From Acidimicrobiia bacterium (lineage in GTDB: Bacteria > Actinomycetota > Acidimicrobiia > IMCC26256 > JAOSJL01), in contig JAOSJL010000001.1 in NCBI GenBank assembly GCA_027494115.1, positions 620,001 to 684,000 of the forward strand: a stretch of 64,000 nt of DNA, given 5' to 3'. The position numbers were made by a program, and so were the translations under genes. The notes below the pieces were generated by a model. That model saw only the letters and a list, made by a program, of their open reading frames with translations, ran no database searches and was not told where the DNA came from. Shown in pieces: positions 20,715 to 29,074 of this stretch. Numbering within the stretch: position 1 is the first letter of the stretch; every line of letters begins with the position of its first letter.

Positions 20715-21241
20715 GCCGGGACGTGGGTTTCTTCGATGTGGATCCCGGCTCCACCACCTCGCTCCTCGCGTCGCCGCAGGAGCTCGCCGGTACGGATCTG
20801 CTCGTGCACGGTGAGGATGCCCTGGAGGAACGTCTCGGGATGCGGCGGGCATCCGGGCACGTAGACGTCGACGGGAACGATCTGGTCGACGCCCTGTACG
20901 AGCGCGTAGTTGTTGAACATGCCACCCGTGCTCGCGCACACGCCCATGGAGATGACCCACTTGGGCTCGACCATCTGGTCGTAGACCTGGCGCAGCACCG
21001 GGGCCATCTTCTGGGACAGGCGCCCCGCCACGACCATGAGGTCGGCCTGGCGCGGGCTGGGGCGGAACACCTCCATGCCGTAACGGGCGATGTCGTAGTG
21101 CGCGCCACCCGCCGCCATCATCTCGATGGCGCAGCACGCGAGGCCGAACGTGGCGGGCCACACCGAATGCCGACGTGCCCAACGGACGAGGTCTTCGAGA
21201 CGGCCGGTGAGGAAGTTGTGGGGAATCGAGTCGAGAGGCAC
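20711..21241 (-). CDS. nuoB: NADH-quinone oxidoreductase subunit B, cluster 2
   Basis: N2-cluster subunit of 176 residues. Cysteine ligands are in [19 protein letters not shown] and [11 protein letters not shown]. The extra arginine-rich tail ([13 protein letters not shown]) follows the core. The start ATG 21241 shares a base with the nuoA stop. Confidence 0.96.
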   Translation of the reverse strand: MPLDSIPHNFLTGRLEDLVRWARRHSVWPATFGLACCAIEMMAAGGAHYDIARYGMEVFRPSPRQADLMVVAGRLSQKMAPVLRQVYDQMVEPKWVISMGVCASTGGMFNNYALVQGVDQIVPVDVYVPGCPPHPETFLQGILTVHEQIRTGELLRRREERGGGAGIHIEETHVPA

Positions 21242-21750
21242 TAGGCGGCCTTCCCCGGAACCGGCTCGGTGCCACCGTCACCAGCACCGACATCCGTGGT
21301 GAGCCGGCTGTCGCGAGCGGCGAGCGCTTCGGAGAGTCGTTGCATCACGGTGAGGCGCTGCATGGGAGCACCCGCCACGCTGCTCCACTTCCGGCGCGGG
21401 CCCCACTCGAGCGCCCCGACCGAGAGGAGGTACGCGAACGGCACGAGCAGAACGAGGAGGAACACGCCGATCGCCACGATTCCGCCGAACCCGAGGTCGC
21501 GGAACACGAGCGTGAACGGATACAGAAAGACGATCTCCACGTCGAGAACGATGAACGCGAGCGCCACGAGATAGAAGCGCACGGGGAAGCGGGTCGAGGG
21601 TTCGGTCTCCGGAACGATCCCGCATTCGTAAGGAGCGGACTTCGCCGACGTGGGGCGATACGGCGTCAGCAGACTCGAGGCGAAGAACGAGCCACCGGCG
21701 AAGAGGGCGACGAGGCCGATCATCATCAGGATGGGCAGGTACTCCACCAC
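21241..21750 (-). CDS. nuoA: NADH-quinone oxidoreductase subunit A, cluster 2 (with C-terminal extension)
   Basis: Three-helix membrane subunit with [11 protein letters not shown] (the usual Cys loop) and [18 protein letters not shown] 21750 is the start, with GGGAG upstream. At 169 residues it is about 45 longer than typical; the extra C-terminal part ([20 protein letters not shown]) is hydrophilic. It follows the reductase gene by 48 bases and is probably co-transcribed with it. Confidence 0.93.
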   Translation of the reverse strand: MVEYLPILMMIGLVALFAGGSFFASSLLTPYRPTSAKSAPYECGIVPETEPSTRFPVRFYLVALAFIVLDVEIVFLYPFTLVFRDLGFGGIVAIGVFLLVLLVPFAYLLSVGALEWGPRRKWSSVAGAPMQRLTVMQRLSEALAARDSRLTTDVGAGDGGTEPVPGKAA

Positions 21751-21798
21751 GACGCGCGCTCCCCTCGTCCCCGGACCGGCTCCTTATGCTGGGCGAAT

Positions 21799-23046
21799 CT
21801 AGCGGACACCCCCCACCCGGACGATCTGGGCGAGGGTCGCGTAGGCCGCCTCTGCCGGGCCGATCTCGTCGGGACGCAACAGGTTGGCCATGATCCGAAG
21901 TACCCACTCCATGAGTGGCCGGGACCGCATCCCCACCCGGGTGAGTTCCCGCATGACCGCGGGGTTGCCGATCGCCTGGACGAACAGGCGCGCCGTCTTG
22001 AAGTAGAGACCGAAGCGTCGGTCGATCTCCTCGGTGTAGCCCGACAGAGCCAGGCCGTCGCCGGTGACGAGGGCCGTGTCGAGGGACCCCGCCGCGATCC
22101 GGCCCGTCTCGTACGCGTAGGAGATCCCCTCGCCGTTGAAGGGGTTGATCGAGCCCGCGGCGTCTCCGATCACCAGCCAGGTCGGTCCGGTGCGCGGCAT
22201 CACCGAGGAACCAGTGGGCAGTTTGCCCCCCGTGGGAGGCCCGCAGGAGGTCGACGGGTCGATCCCCCAGTAGTCGGGAGCGGTCTCGACGAAGGCCTCC
22301 ATCAGGCGACTCGTGTTGATCGTCTTCCATCCGGCGAAGGTCGACAGCAGGCCCACACCCACGTTGATCGTGCCGTCGGCGACCGGGAAGACCCAGCCGT
22401 AGCCGGGAAGGTGCTCGCCGTCGCGGTCGCGTATGTCGAGGTGGCTCTCGATCCAGGGGTCGGCGTGCATGTCGCTGCGGTAGTACCCGCGGATCGCCAT
22501 CCCGAGCGGATACGTCCGGTCACGTGCGGTGCCCAGGGCCCGGCCGAACCGGGAGTTGGCGCCGTCGGCCACGACGAGATACCGGGCCCGAACAGTCTCG
22601 TGAGTGCCCGCCTCACGATGGTGGATCACCGCACCCGTGACGAGACCGTTCTCGACCAGTGGTTCGGTGGCCTCGGCGGCCGACCACATGGTGGCGCCGG
22701 CCTTCACAGCCTGGCCCGCCACGAGCTCGTCGAGCTCGCGGCGACGGACGACGTAGCCGTGGTCGGGGAACTGGGGGTGCTCGGGCCACTGCATCTCGAG
22801 GGTGATGCCGTGGGCCATCGCGCGCAGCCCGTCGTAGCGGTGGAAGTCGCGTAGCTCACCGGTGAGCCCCATGAGATCGAGCTCGTGGACCGCCCGGGGT
22901 GTCAGGCCGTCACCGCAGGTCTTTTCTCGCGGGAATCTCTTCTTCTCGACGACGAGGACGTCGTGACCCGCGTCGGCGAGCCAGTACGCCGCGGAGGCGC
23001 CGGCGGGACCTGCGCCGACCACCAACACGTCGCGGCGATGCTCCAT
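21799..23046 (-). CDS. Geranylgeranyl reductase family FAD-dependent oxidoreductase
   Basis: Flavoprotein of the family that saturates isoprenoid double bonds. It opens with a Rossmann FAD motif (VLVVGAGPAGASAAYWLA) at residue 7, has EKKRFPREKTCGDGLTPRAV near residue 33, and the second FAD motif WLVIGDAAGSINPFNGEGIS near residue 285. The length is 415 residues. ATG 23046 is the start; no longer in-frame start is convincing. Its place just ahead of nuoA suggests it acts on the menaquinone side chain, as MenJ does in mycobacteria, but membrane-lipid reduction is also possible. The menaquinone role is inferred from position only. Confidence 0.85.
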   Translation of the reverse strand: MEHRRDVLVVGAGPAGASAAYWLADAGHDVLVVEKKRFPREKTCGDGLTPRAVHELDLMGLTGELRDFHRYDGLRAMAHGITLEMQWPEHPQFPDHGYVVRRRELDELVAGQAVKAGATMWSAAEATEPLVENGLVTGAVIHHREAGTHETVRARYLVVADGANSRFGRALGTARDRTYPLGMAIRGYYRSDMHADPWIESHLDIRDRDGEHLPGYGWVFPVADGTINVGVGLLSTFAGWKTINTSRLMEAFVETAPDYWGIDPSTSCGPPTGGKLPTGSSVMPRTGPTWLVIGDAAGSINPFNGEGISYAYETGRIAAGSLDTALVTGDGLALSGYTEEIDRRFGLYFKTARLFVQAIGNPAVMRELTRVGMRSRPLMEWVLRIMANLLRPDEIGPAEAAYATLAQIVRVGGVR

Positions 23047-23107
23047 GGTGAACCGACTCCATCGCTGACGGCTCTGGCGGACGTCGATGGTCCCACAGCC
23101 TCCGGAT

Positions 23108-23123
23108 CCACGATCTATCGTGG
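23108..23123. promoter_or_regulatory. 16-bp palindrome in the divergent reductase/quinol-oxidoreductase intergenic region
   Basis: CCACGATCTATCGTGG is a perfect inverted repeat with 7-base arms and a 2-base centre. It stands 62 bases before the reductase ATG on one side and about 104 bases before the membrane-protein GTG on the other. No clear -10/-35 pair was found. It may be an operator controlling one or both respiratory operons. Confidence 0.4.
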
Positions 23124-23226
23124 CCGTACCCCGATATGCCGCTGTGTCGCGCTCCGGCGTAGCGTGGTAGTCATCGAATCGTAGACGGTGAGAATTCCGG
23201 GGATCGCGGCTCCCGAGACCTGAGAC

Positions 23227-23747
23227 GTGGAAAGGCCGACTGTGCAGGGCGGGCTGGTGGCACTCGTGACACACGTGGGGGCCTCACCCCCCCGTGGCTC
23301 GACGACGCCGGTCGACTCCTCATCGCCACGACGATCACGCTCGGGCTCATGGTGGGGCTCACGGGCTACATCCTCACGGTGCCACGTTCGGACAAGCCCA
23401 CCACCTGGGCGCAGAACATGGCCGGTGCCGTGCTGGTGTTCGCGTTGTTCCTTCTCGCCTACGGCGTGGTCCCCAGTGAGTGGATCATCTTCGCCAACGC
23501 GTACCTGCGCTGGGACGAAGCCAACGTCCTGCTCGAGACGTACCCCATCACGATGACGAAGGCCGTGGCACGCGACATCGTCGCCGTCGGGATCTACGTC
23601 TTCTTCCTCGTCGCCAACGTGGTCATGTTCGTGATGTGGCAGAATCGCAAGACCGCCGAGGAAAAGGGCGGTGACAGCTCCGATGAAGCTGCGTCCGCCA
23701 CATCGGCCACATCGGCATACGGCCGGCCCGTCACGAAGAAGGTCTGA
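23227..23747 (+). CDS. Three-helix membrane protein of the quinol oxidoreductase operon, function unknown
   Basis: First gene of the plus-strand respiratory operon. After a short start it reads WLDDAGRLLIATTITLG and then has three hydrophobic helices and a polar tail ending RPVTKKV. Most of it is in one frame, but the first 20 residues lie in another. One C appears missing from the seven-C run at 23287-23293, which would join GASPP to PWLDDAG. GTG 23227 or GTG 23242 (better placed behind AAAGG) may be the start. No family was recognised. The tight spacing to the ferredoxin gene (two bases) suggests it is a structural or assembly partner of the complex. Confidence 0.65.
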
Positions 23748-23749
23748 CA

Positions 23750-24164
23750 GTGGCACGCACCGAAGCCAACCCTCCGATGCCCGACTTCGTCACCGACTAC
23801 GAGCTCGCCGAGGTCGACCCGAGCTACCTCACGCAGGCGGTGAAGCCGAAGCAGTTCCTGCACATCGACCAGGCCGAGTGCATCCTCTGCGAGGGCTGCG
23901 TCGACATCTGTCCGTGGAAGTGCATCCACATGGTGAGGGTCGACGCCATCGCGGAGGCCATCAACACCGAACAGCCCGGCGAAGACCCGCGTGACCATGT
24001 GGCGTTCATCGTCGACGAAGACGTGTGCACACGATGCGCACTGTGTGTCGACCGCTGCCCCCACCGGCGTGATCATCCTCGGCAAGCTCAACCCCGACAT
24101 CGCCGACGGCGACCCGCACACCCGCACGAACCGCCACGGCTACAGCTACGGCCTGCGGTTCTAA
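23750..24164 (+). CDS. 2[4Fe-4S] ferredoxin-like protein in the quinol oxidoreductase operon
   Basis: Small iron-sulfur protein of about 137 residues with two four-cysteine motifs: CILCEGCVDICPWKC near residue 44 and CTRCALCVDRCPTG near residue 88. The second motif is interrupted by an extra C in the run at 24058-24062; without it the protein continues VIILGKLNPDIADG and ends GYSYGLRF at TAA 24164. GTG 23750 follows the previous stop by two bases. It probably moves electrons to or from the cytochrome b complex next to it, or anchors as a peripheral subunit. The partner is not evident from sequence. Confidence 0.82.
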
Positions 24165-24181
24165 GGACGAAGGACGTCGAC

Positions 24182-24973
24182 GTGGCGAACGGAAGCGGAA
24201 ACGGGAACGGCCGAGGGGGCAGGATCCTCGAAAAGGCCCGCGAGATCCCCGGCAAGATCGGCGAGTCGCAGGCGTGGACGTCGATCTTCCGTCCCGGCTC
24301 GATCTACCGGAAGGGCTACACCGACAGCCCCCGGAACCGCTCCTACGTGATCATGAACAACGTGCTGTACCACCTCCACCCGGTGAAGGTGAAGCGGCAC
24401 GCCGTGAAGGTCTCCTACACGCTCTGCCTCGGCGGTCTGTCGTTCTTCCTGTTCATGCTGCTGACGGTGACCGGGATCTTCCTGATGTTCTTCTACCGGC
24501 CCACCGACGTACAGGCGTGGAACGACGTCCAGACTCTCGAGACCGCGGTCACGTTCGGCTCGCTCGTTCGCAACATGCACCGATGGGCGGCGCACCTCAT
24601 GGTGCTGTCGGTGTTCCTGCACATGAGCCGCGTCTTCTACCACGGCGCGTACAAGGCGCCGCGCGAATTCAACTGGGTGATCGGTGTCGTCCTGCTCATG
24701 CTCACCCTCTTGCTCTCGTTCACCGGCTACCTGCTCCCGTGGGACCAACTGGCGCTGTGGGCGGTGACGGTGGGCACGAACATGATGGGCTTCACCCCCG
24801 TGTTCGGAAGCGAGGTGCGCTTCGTCCTGCTCGGTTCGAAGGAGATCGGAACCGATACCTTGCTGCGCTGGTACGTACTGCATGTTCTGCTCTTACCGTT
24901 CGTCATCGTGATCTTCATGGCCGTTCACTTCTGGCGCGTCCGCAAGGACGGCGGAATCTCCGGACCCCTGTAG
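24182..24973 (+). CDS. Cytochrome b6-type quinol oxidoreductase subunit (N-terminal cytochrome b half)
   Basis: Four-helix diheme cytochrome b of 263 residues. Heme ligands appear as His133 and His147 (MHRWAAHLMVLSVFLHMSRV) and His234 and His249, the second pair separated by 14 residues as in chloroplast b6. Other b6-like features are FYRPTDVQAW, SFTGYLLPWDQLALWAV and the ending RKDGGISGPL. Cys82 in TLCLGG aligns by eye with the cysteine that binds the extra heme ci in b6f and Bacillus-type complexes. A 60-residue hydrophilic N-terminus precedes the first helix. GTG 24182 has AAGGACGAAGGA upstream. Confidence 0.92.
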   Translation: MANGSGNGNGRGGRILEKAREIPGKIGESQAWTSIFRPGSIYRKGYTDSPRNRSYVIMNNVLYHLHPVKVKRHAVKVSYTLCLGGLSFFLFMLLTVTGIFLMFFYRPTDVQAWNDVQTLETAVTFGSLVRNMHRWAAHLMVLSVFLHMSRVFYHGAYKAPREFNWVIGVVLLMLTLLLSFTGYLLPWDQLALWAVTVGTNMMGFTPVFGSEVRFVLLGSKEIGTDTLLRWYVLHVLLLPFVIVIFMAVHFWRVRKDGGISGPL

Positions 24974-24985
24974 GCCGCTGCACCC

Positions 24986-25891
24986 ATGACCGACATCCCC
25001 GAACATCTCCTCAAGCGCAGCCAGGAGCGCCGAAAGGCACTCGGACTGCCCACCGACGACGAGGGCGACGACGCCGGAGAGGCCGCGGGAGAAAGCGCGC
25101 CCGAAGCCGACACGGGAGGCGCCGCCGAAGAGGCCGCGCCCGCGGCTTCCGACGAGGCCGCACCCGCCGCGGCAAGTGCTGAATCGGCCGCGTCGGAGGA
25201 CGCCGCCGAGAAGTCCGGGGTCCCCGCTCATCTTCTGGAACGCTCACGACGCCGCCGCGCATCGCTCGCGGGTGACGACCCCGACGCCGGTGGCGGTGCA
25301 GCCGGTGGCGGTGCGGCCGCGCCCGCCGCCGCAGGTGCGGGAGCCGCCACGGCCACCGCCACCGCGGCGCCGGCTCCCACGGTGACCGGCCCGGGCGGTC
25401 ACACCCAGCGCCTGCTCACCGTCGTCAAGTCGGGGTCGATCCAACAGACCCGCGCCCAGACCGTCGACAAGGTCCACACCTGGCCGCACCTGCTCGTGAT
25501 CGAGTTCTCCGCCCTGCTGCTCCTGACGGCGCTCGTCTTCATCTTCTCGGCGGTCGTCCGCGCCCCACTCCTCGGCCTCGCCGACTTCAACGCCACCCCG
25601 AACCCCTCGAAGGCACCGTGGTACTTCCTGGGGCTGCAGGAACTGCTCACGATGTTCCAGCCGATGGTGGCCGGCGTCACGATCCCGGGTATCGGCTTGT
25701 TCCTGCTGATCCTCGCCCCCTACGTCGACAAGAACCCGTCGAACAAGCCCGAAGACCGAAAGTTCGCCATCTCCCTGTTCACGTTGTTCCTGATGTTCTG
25801 GGCCGTGCTCGTCATCATCGGCTCGTTCTTCCGGGGAACCGGATTCAACTTCCTGTTCCCGTGGGACAACCCGATCTTCTTCGAGCTGTAG
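24986..25891 (+). CDS. Cytochrome b C-terminal half (subunit IV-like) with long Ala/Glu-rich N-terminal extension
   Basis: The last 170 residues hold three hydrophobic helices and the Qo-site segment KAPWYFLGLQELL near residue 210, in the place of the classical PEWY. This marks it as the cytochrome b C-terminal domain, encoded separately as in b6f. The first 130 residues are low-complexity, rich in Ala, Glu and Asp, and contain two copies of a short basic motif: IPEHLLKRSQERRKAL at residue 4 and VPAHLLERSRRRRASL near residue 74. The gene starts 12 bases after the cytochrome b6 stop and the frame is intact. The role of the extension is unknown. Confidence 0.88.
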   Translation: MTDIPEHLLKRSQERRKALGLPTDDEGDDAGEAAGESAPEADTGGAAEEAAPAASDEAAPAAASAESAASEDAAEKSGVPAHLLERSRRRRASLAGDDPDAGGGAAGGGAAAPAAAGAGAATATATAAPAPTVTGPGGHTQRLLTVVKSGSIQQTRAQTVDKVHTWPHLLVIEFSALLLLTALVFIFSAVVRAPLLGLADFNATPNPSKAPWYFLGLQELLTMFQPMVAGVTIPGIGLFLLILAPYVDKNPSNKPEDRKFAISLFTLFLMFWAVLVIIGSFFRGTGFNFLFPWDNPIFFEL

Positions 25892-25895
25892 GCCC

Positions 25896-26789
25896 ATGAC
25901 ACTCGCCCTCTCCCTGTCGACGCTCCTGCCGATCCTCATCGGGGTGTTCCTCGTGCTCGCCGCCGCCACCGTGTTCCTGCTCGGCGGATCGCGCCGACGT
26001 TCCGACACGGGCCGCCTCAGTCGTGAAACGAGACAGCGGGACGCGTCGGCCGACACCGGCGACACCGTCGAGACCGATGCCGCCGACAGCGAGGCCGCGG
26101 GCACCAACGTCGAAGTGGCGGCCACCGCACGGGCACGCGCCGACGAAGCCCGCCGGGCGGCGAGTGGCGAGATCGTCACGAAGCCGGCGGGAACGGTCGC
26201 CACCTACGAGCCGATCGACGAAGAGGCCCTCGGGGTCACGCGCCGCCAGTTCTTCAACCGGTCCACTCTGATGCTCGTGGGCCTCGCCACAGCTGCCTTC
26301 GGGGCGTCGCTGATCGGGTTCCTGTGGCCGTCCAGCGCCGGCGGTTTCGGCGGCAAGATCCGCGTCGGGAGCCTCGACGACATCCTGGGCCAGATCGAGG
26401 AGAAGAAGGCACCGGTCTACAACCCCGAAGCACGCACGTTCCTCAACCCCTACCCCGCCGACGCGCTCCCCGCCGCAGAGAAGGTCTACGACCCGGCGCT
26501 GCTACCCGGCATGGAGGCGGGTCTCGTGGCGCTGTGGCAGAAGTGCCCCCACCTGGGGTGCCGGGTGCCGTGGTGCGAGACCTCGCAGTGGTTCGAGTGC
26601 CCCTGTCACGGATCGAAGTACAACCGCGTGGGTGAGAAGAAGGGTGGTCCCGCCCCCCGGGGAATGGACCGCTTCCCGATCGAGGTCACCGGTAGCGACG
26701 TGACGGTCAACACCGGAATCGTGATCCAGGGCCCGCCCATCGGCACCGACACGACCGAACAGGGCCAAGAGGGCCCGAGCTGCGTCTGA
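25896..26789 (+). CDS. Rieske iron-sulfur protein of the quinol oxidoreductase
   Basis: Carries the high-potential [2Fe-2S] cluster that takes the first electron from quinol. The cluster motifs are CPHLGC (Cys217, His219, Cys222) and CPCHGSKYN (Cys235, Cys237, His238). There are two hydrophobic segments: one at the N-terminus (TLLPILIGVFLVLAAATVF) and one at about residues 127-147. The second follows VTRRQFFNRS, which resembles a Tat signal. A polar, acidic linker of about 90 residues lies between them. The insertion RVPWCETSQWFE between the two motifs is common in actinobacterial Rieske proteins. The gene is 297 residues, intact, and begins four bases after the previous stop. Confidence 0.93.
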   Translation: MTLALSLSTLLPILIGVFLVLAAATVFLLGGSRRRSDTGRLSRETRQRDASADTGDTVETDAADSEAAGTNVEVAATARARADEARRAASGEIVTKPAGTVATYEPIDEEALGVTRRQFFNRSTLMLVGLATAAFGASLIGFLWPSSAGGFGGKIRVGSLDDILGQIEEKKAPVYNPEARTFLNPYPADALPAAEKVYDPALLPGMEAGLVALWQKCPHLGCRVPWCETSQWFECPCHGSKYNRVGEKKGGPAPRGMDRFPIEVTGSDVTVNTGIVIQGPPIGTDTTEQGQEGPSCV

Positions 26790-26806
26790 GCGAGGCTTAC
26801 ACCCCC

Positions 26807-28249
26807 ATGACCCTGGCCGAATCCATCCCCAGCGAGATCGTCAACGACCCCACGTCGTTCCGCTCGTTGGTGATCATCCTCAACCTCCTCGTCCTCCTCG
26901 GGTTGACGATCTGGGTGTTCCGTACCCACTTCCGCACGACCCGAAAGCCCCCGAACCTCACGCCCAACTACGACGACGACATCCTCGAGACCAGCCGCCT
27001 CGAGAAGGTCCTCGGATGGGCGCTGCTCTCGTCGGCGATCATCGCGGTCGCTCTCCCGCTCTACTGGCTGCGCGAACCGGGGCGTCAGAGCGCCGCCCAG
27101 GAGGGCTTCGACGAGCGCTCGGTCGAGCGAGGGGCGATCCTGTTCGCCGCCGAAGGCGGCGAGGATTTCGACGCCAACCTGTCCCTCGCGTGTGCCAACT
27201 GCCACGGCGGTGACGGCAGCGGCGGGAATGCCACGACCGTGATCGCGAACCCCGACCCCGTGTGTGAGCCTCCCGAGGGCGGGGAGGTCGACTTCGACGC
27301 CAACCCCGAGTGTCGCCCGTCCCAGGTGTCCTGGAGCGCTCCCCCTCTCGACACCGTGTTCCTGCGCTATCCCGACCAGAGCCCCGAGAACCGCACCGGA
27401 CGCGAGCAGATCAAGCAGATCATCGTGTTCGGGCGCCCCGGCACGCCGATGCCGGCGTGGGGCACCGACTACGGCGGTATCACGTCGACGGGAGCGAAGA
27501 ACGACCAGGCGATCGAAGATCTCCTCAACTACATCGAGTCGATCCAGATCTCCCCCGAAGACGCCCAAGCACGTGCGACCACTCAGTTCGACGACCTACG
27601 CGGCACCGCCACCCCCGAGGAACTCGCCCAACGCGAAGAGGCGGTCGCCGAAGCTCGCGCTACCCGCGACGCTCTTCCGGCCGACGCTCCCGAGGAGACG
27701 GTCGCCGAGGCGACCGACGCGGTCACGAACGCGATCAACCAGCTCAAGGAGATCCAGAGCACACCGCAACAGGCCGTGACCGACGCGGAGATCGCCGTCG
27801 AAGAAGCGGAGGCGCAGCTCGCCGCCGCCGAGACCCTCGACGAGGTGGAAGCGTCCGAGCTCGCTCTCGAGTCTGCGGAGCGCCAGCTCGAGAATGCCCA
27901 GGCCTGGGTCGACCGCGTCGAGATCGCCAGCGATGGCGAGCTCCTGTTCGAGCTCAACTGCGCCCGCTGCCACACCGACGGCTGGTCATACTTCAACCCG
28001 CTCGACCCCGACGCAGCACCGCTTCCCGGACCGCAGGGTGGCGGTGGGTTCGGCCCGAACCTGCGCGAAGGCTCCGTGGCGCGACAGTTTCCCAACCCGG
28101 CGCTCCATCTGGAGTTCGTCCGCACCGGCTCGACTTATCAGGTGCCCTACGGGGTGGCGGGTATCGGCACCGGTCGGATGCCCGGCTTCGCGCAGATGCT
28201 CACCGAAGAGCAGATCGACGCCATCGTCGACTACGAACGAAACCTCTAG
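26807..28249 (+). CDS. Membrane-anchored diheme cytochrome c with internal coiled coil
   Basis: Probable electron acceptor of the Rieske/cytochrome b complex. It has two hydrophobic helices near the N-terminus (residues 20-38 and 65-85), a first heme site CANCH at residues 129-133, a likely axial Met in GTPMPAWG, then a segment of about 130 residues (245-375) rich in Ala, Glu and Gln that should form a coiled coil. A second heme site, CARCH at residues 385-389, follows with its Met in GRMPGFAQML. The frame is intact at 480 residues. Actinobacterial QcrC is also diheme, but its domains are adjacent; the long coiled-coil spacer is unusual. Confidence 0.88.
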   Translation: MTLAESIPSEIVNDPTSFRSLVIILNLLVLLGLTIWVFRTHFRTTRKPPNLTPNYDDDILETSRLEKVLGWALLSSAIIAVALPLYWLREPGRQSAAQEGFDERSVERGAILFAAEGGEDFDANLSLACANCHGGDGSGGNATTVIANPDPVCEPPEGGEVDFDANPECRPSQVSWSAPPLDTVFLRYPDQSPENRTGREQIKQIIVFGRPGTPMPAWGTDYGGITSTGAKNDQAIEDLLNYIESIQISPEDAQARATTQFDDLRGTATPEELAQREEAVAEARATRDALPADAPEETVAEATDAVTNAINQLKEIQSTPQQAVTDAEIAVEEAEAQLAAAETLDEVEASELALESAERQLENAQAWVDRVEIASDGELLFELNCARCHTDGWSYFNPLDPDAAPLPGPQGGGGFGPNLREGSVARQFPNPALHLEFVRTGSTYQVPYGVAGIGTGRMPGFAQMLTEEQIDAIVDYERNL

Positions 28250-28261
28250 GAGCCTGACGCG

Positions 28262-29062
28262 ATGACCGCACTTCTCATCACGGCGTCCGAGGAGATCGGC
28301 GAGCGAACGCTGTGGAATCCCACTCTCAAAGGCGTCCTCGTCGTCGCGTGCGCGATCGGGCTGTTCTGCGGCTCCGTCTACCTGCTGCTCGGCACCAACC
28401 TCGGTGCCCGGCTCGGCTTCCTCGTCGCCGCGGCAGGCCTGTCGGGTTTCATGGTGCTGCTCTCGCTGCTGTGGCTCACCAACACCGACCCGCTCGGCAC
28501 GCTCAAGGGCCGGATTCCCGAGTGGCACGGTGTCGAGGTCGTCGAAGAGCCGGCGGAAGCCGAAGCCGCTGCCGTCCAGACGATCGAGACCGACGGCACC
28601 GAGGTGCCCGAGGGAGACAGATCGGATCTGACGGCGGCCGCCGAGGTCGCACTCACCGGGGAGGAGAGCGAGCTCGCCACGTTCACGAGCTCCGCGGACT
28701 ACCTGGTCGTCGACGCTTTCGAAGTCGGCGGCGAGAAGGACAACCTCCTGTGGCACGTGCCTCACTACGCCGCCGTGGTCGTGTGCCCGGTCGATACCGC
28801 GGCGCTCGAGGTTCCCGTGGGTGACCCGATCCCCGAGCCGGAGTGCAAGGTGGGAGAGGCCACTCAGACACTCGTGCTGCTGCGTGACCTCGGGTCGATC
28901 CGCCAACCGCCGTGGATCGTGTTCGGCGCCAGCTCGATCTTCTTCATCCTGTGCCTGCTCAGCATGCACTGGCGTGAACAGGACCTGCTTCGCCAGCGCG
29001 AGGAAGCCGAGCTCGCCACCACCGACGCCACCGACGACCACCAACCCGAGCCTGTCGGGTAA
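28262..29062 (+). CDS. Membrane protein of unknown function, respiratory operon
   Basis: A 266-residue protein with two hydrophobic helices near the N-terminus (residues 23-43 and 50-70) and one near residue 220 (IVFGASSIFFILCLLSM). Between them is a soluble, acidic region of about 140 residues that includes two cysteines (VVCPVDTAALE and EPECKVGEA) that could be paired outside the membrane. No family was recognised. It lies 12 bases after the cytochrome c gene and 12 before the next small gene, so it is likely an accessory subunit of the same complex. Confidence 0.7.
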   Translation: MTALLITASEEIGERTLWNPTLKGVLVVACAIGLFCGSVYLLLGTNLGARLGFLVAAAGLSGFMVLLSLLWLTNTDPLGTLKGRIPEWHGVEVVEEPAEAEAAAVQTIETDGTEVPEGDRSDLTAAAEVALTGEESELATFTSSADYLVVDAFEVGGEKDNLLWHVPHYAAVVVCPVDTAALEVPVGDPIPEPECKVGEATQTLVLLRDLGSIRQPPWIVFGASSIFFILCLLSMHWREQDLLRQREEAELATTDATDDHQPEPVG

Positions 29063-29074
29063 CGAGGAGCCACG

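Noticed and set aside
21750..21799. A Rex operator in front of nuoA
   Set aside because: The 48-base gap contains no TTGTGA or TCACAA half-site, and the reductase gene upstream is on the same strand, so a separate promoter is not needed.
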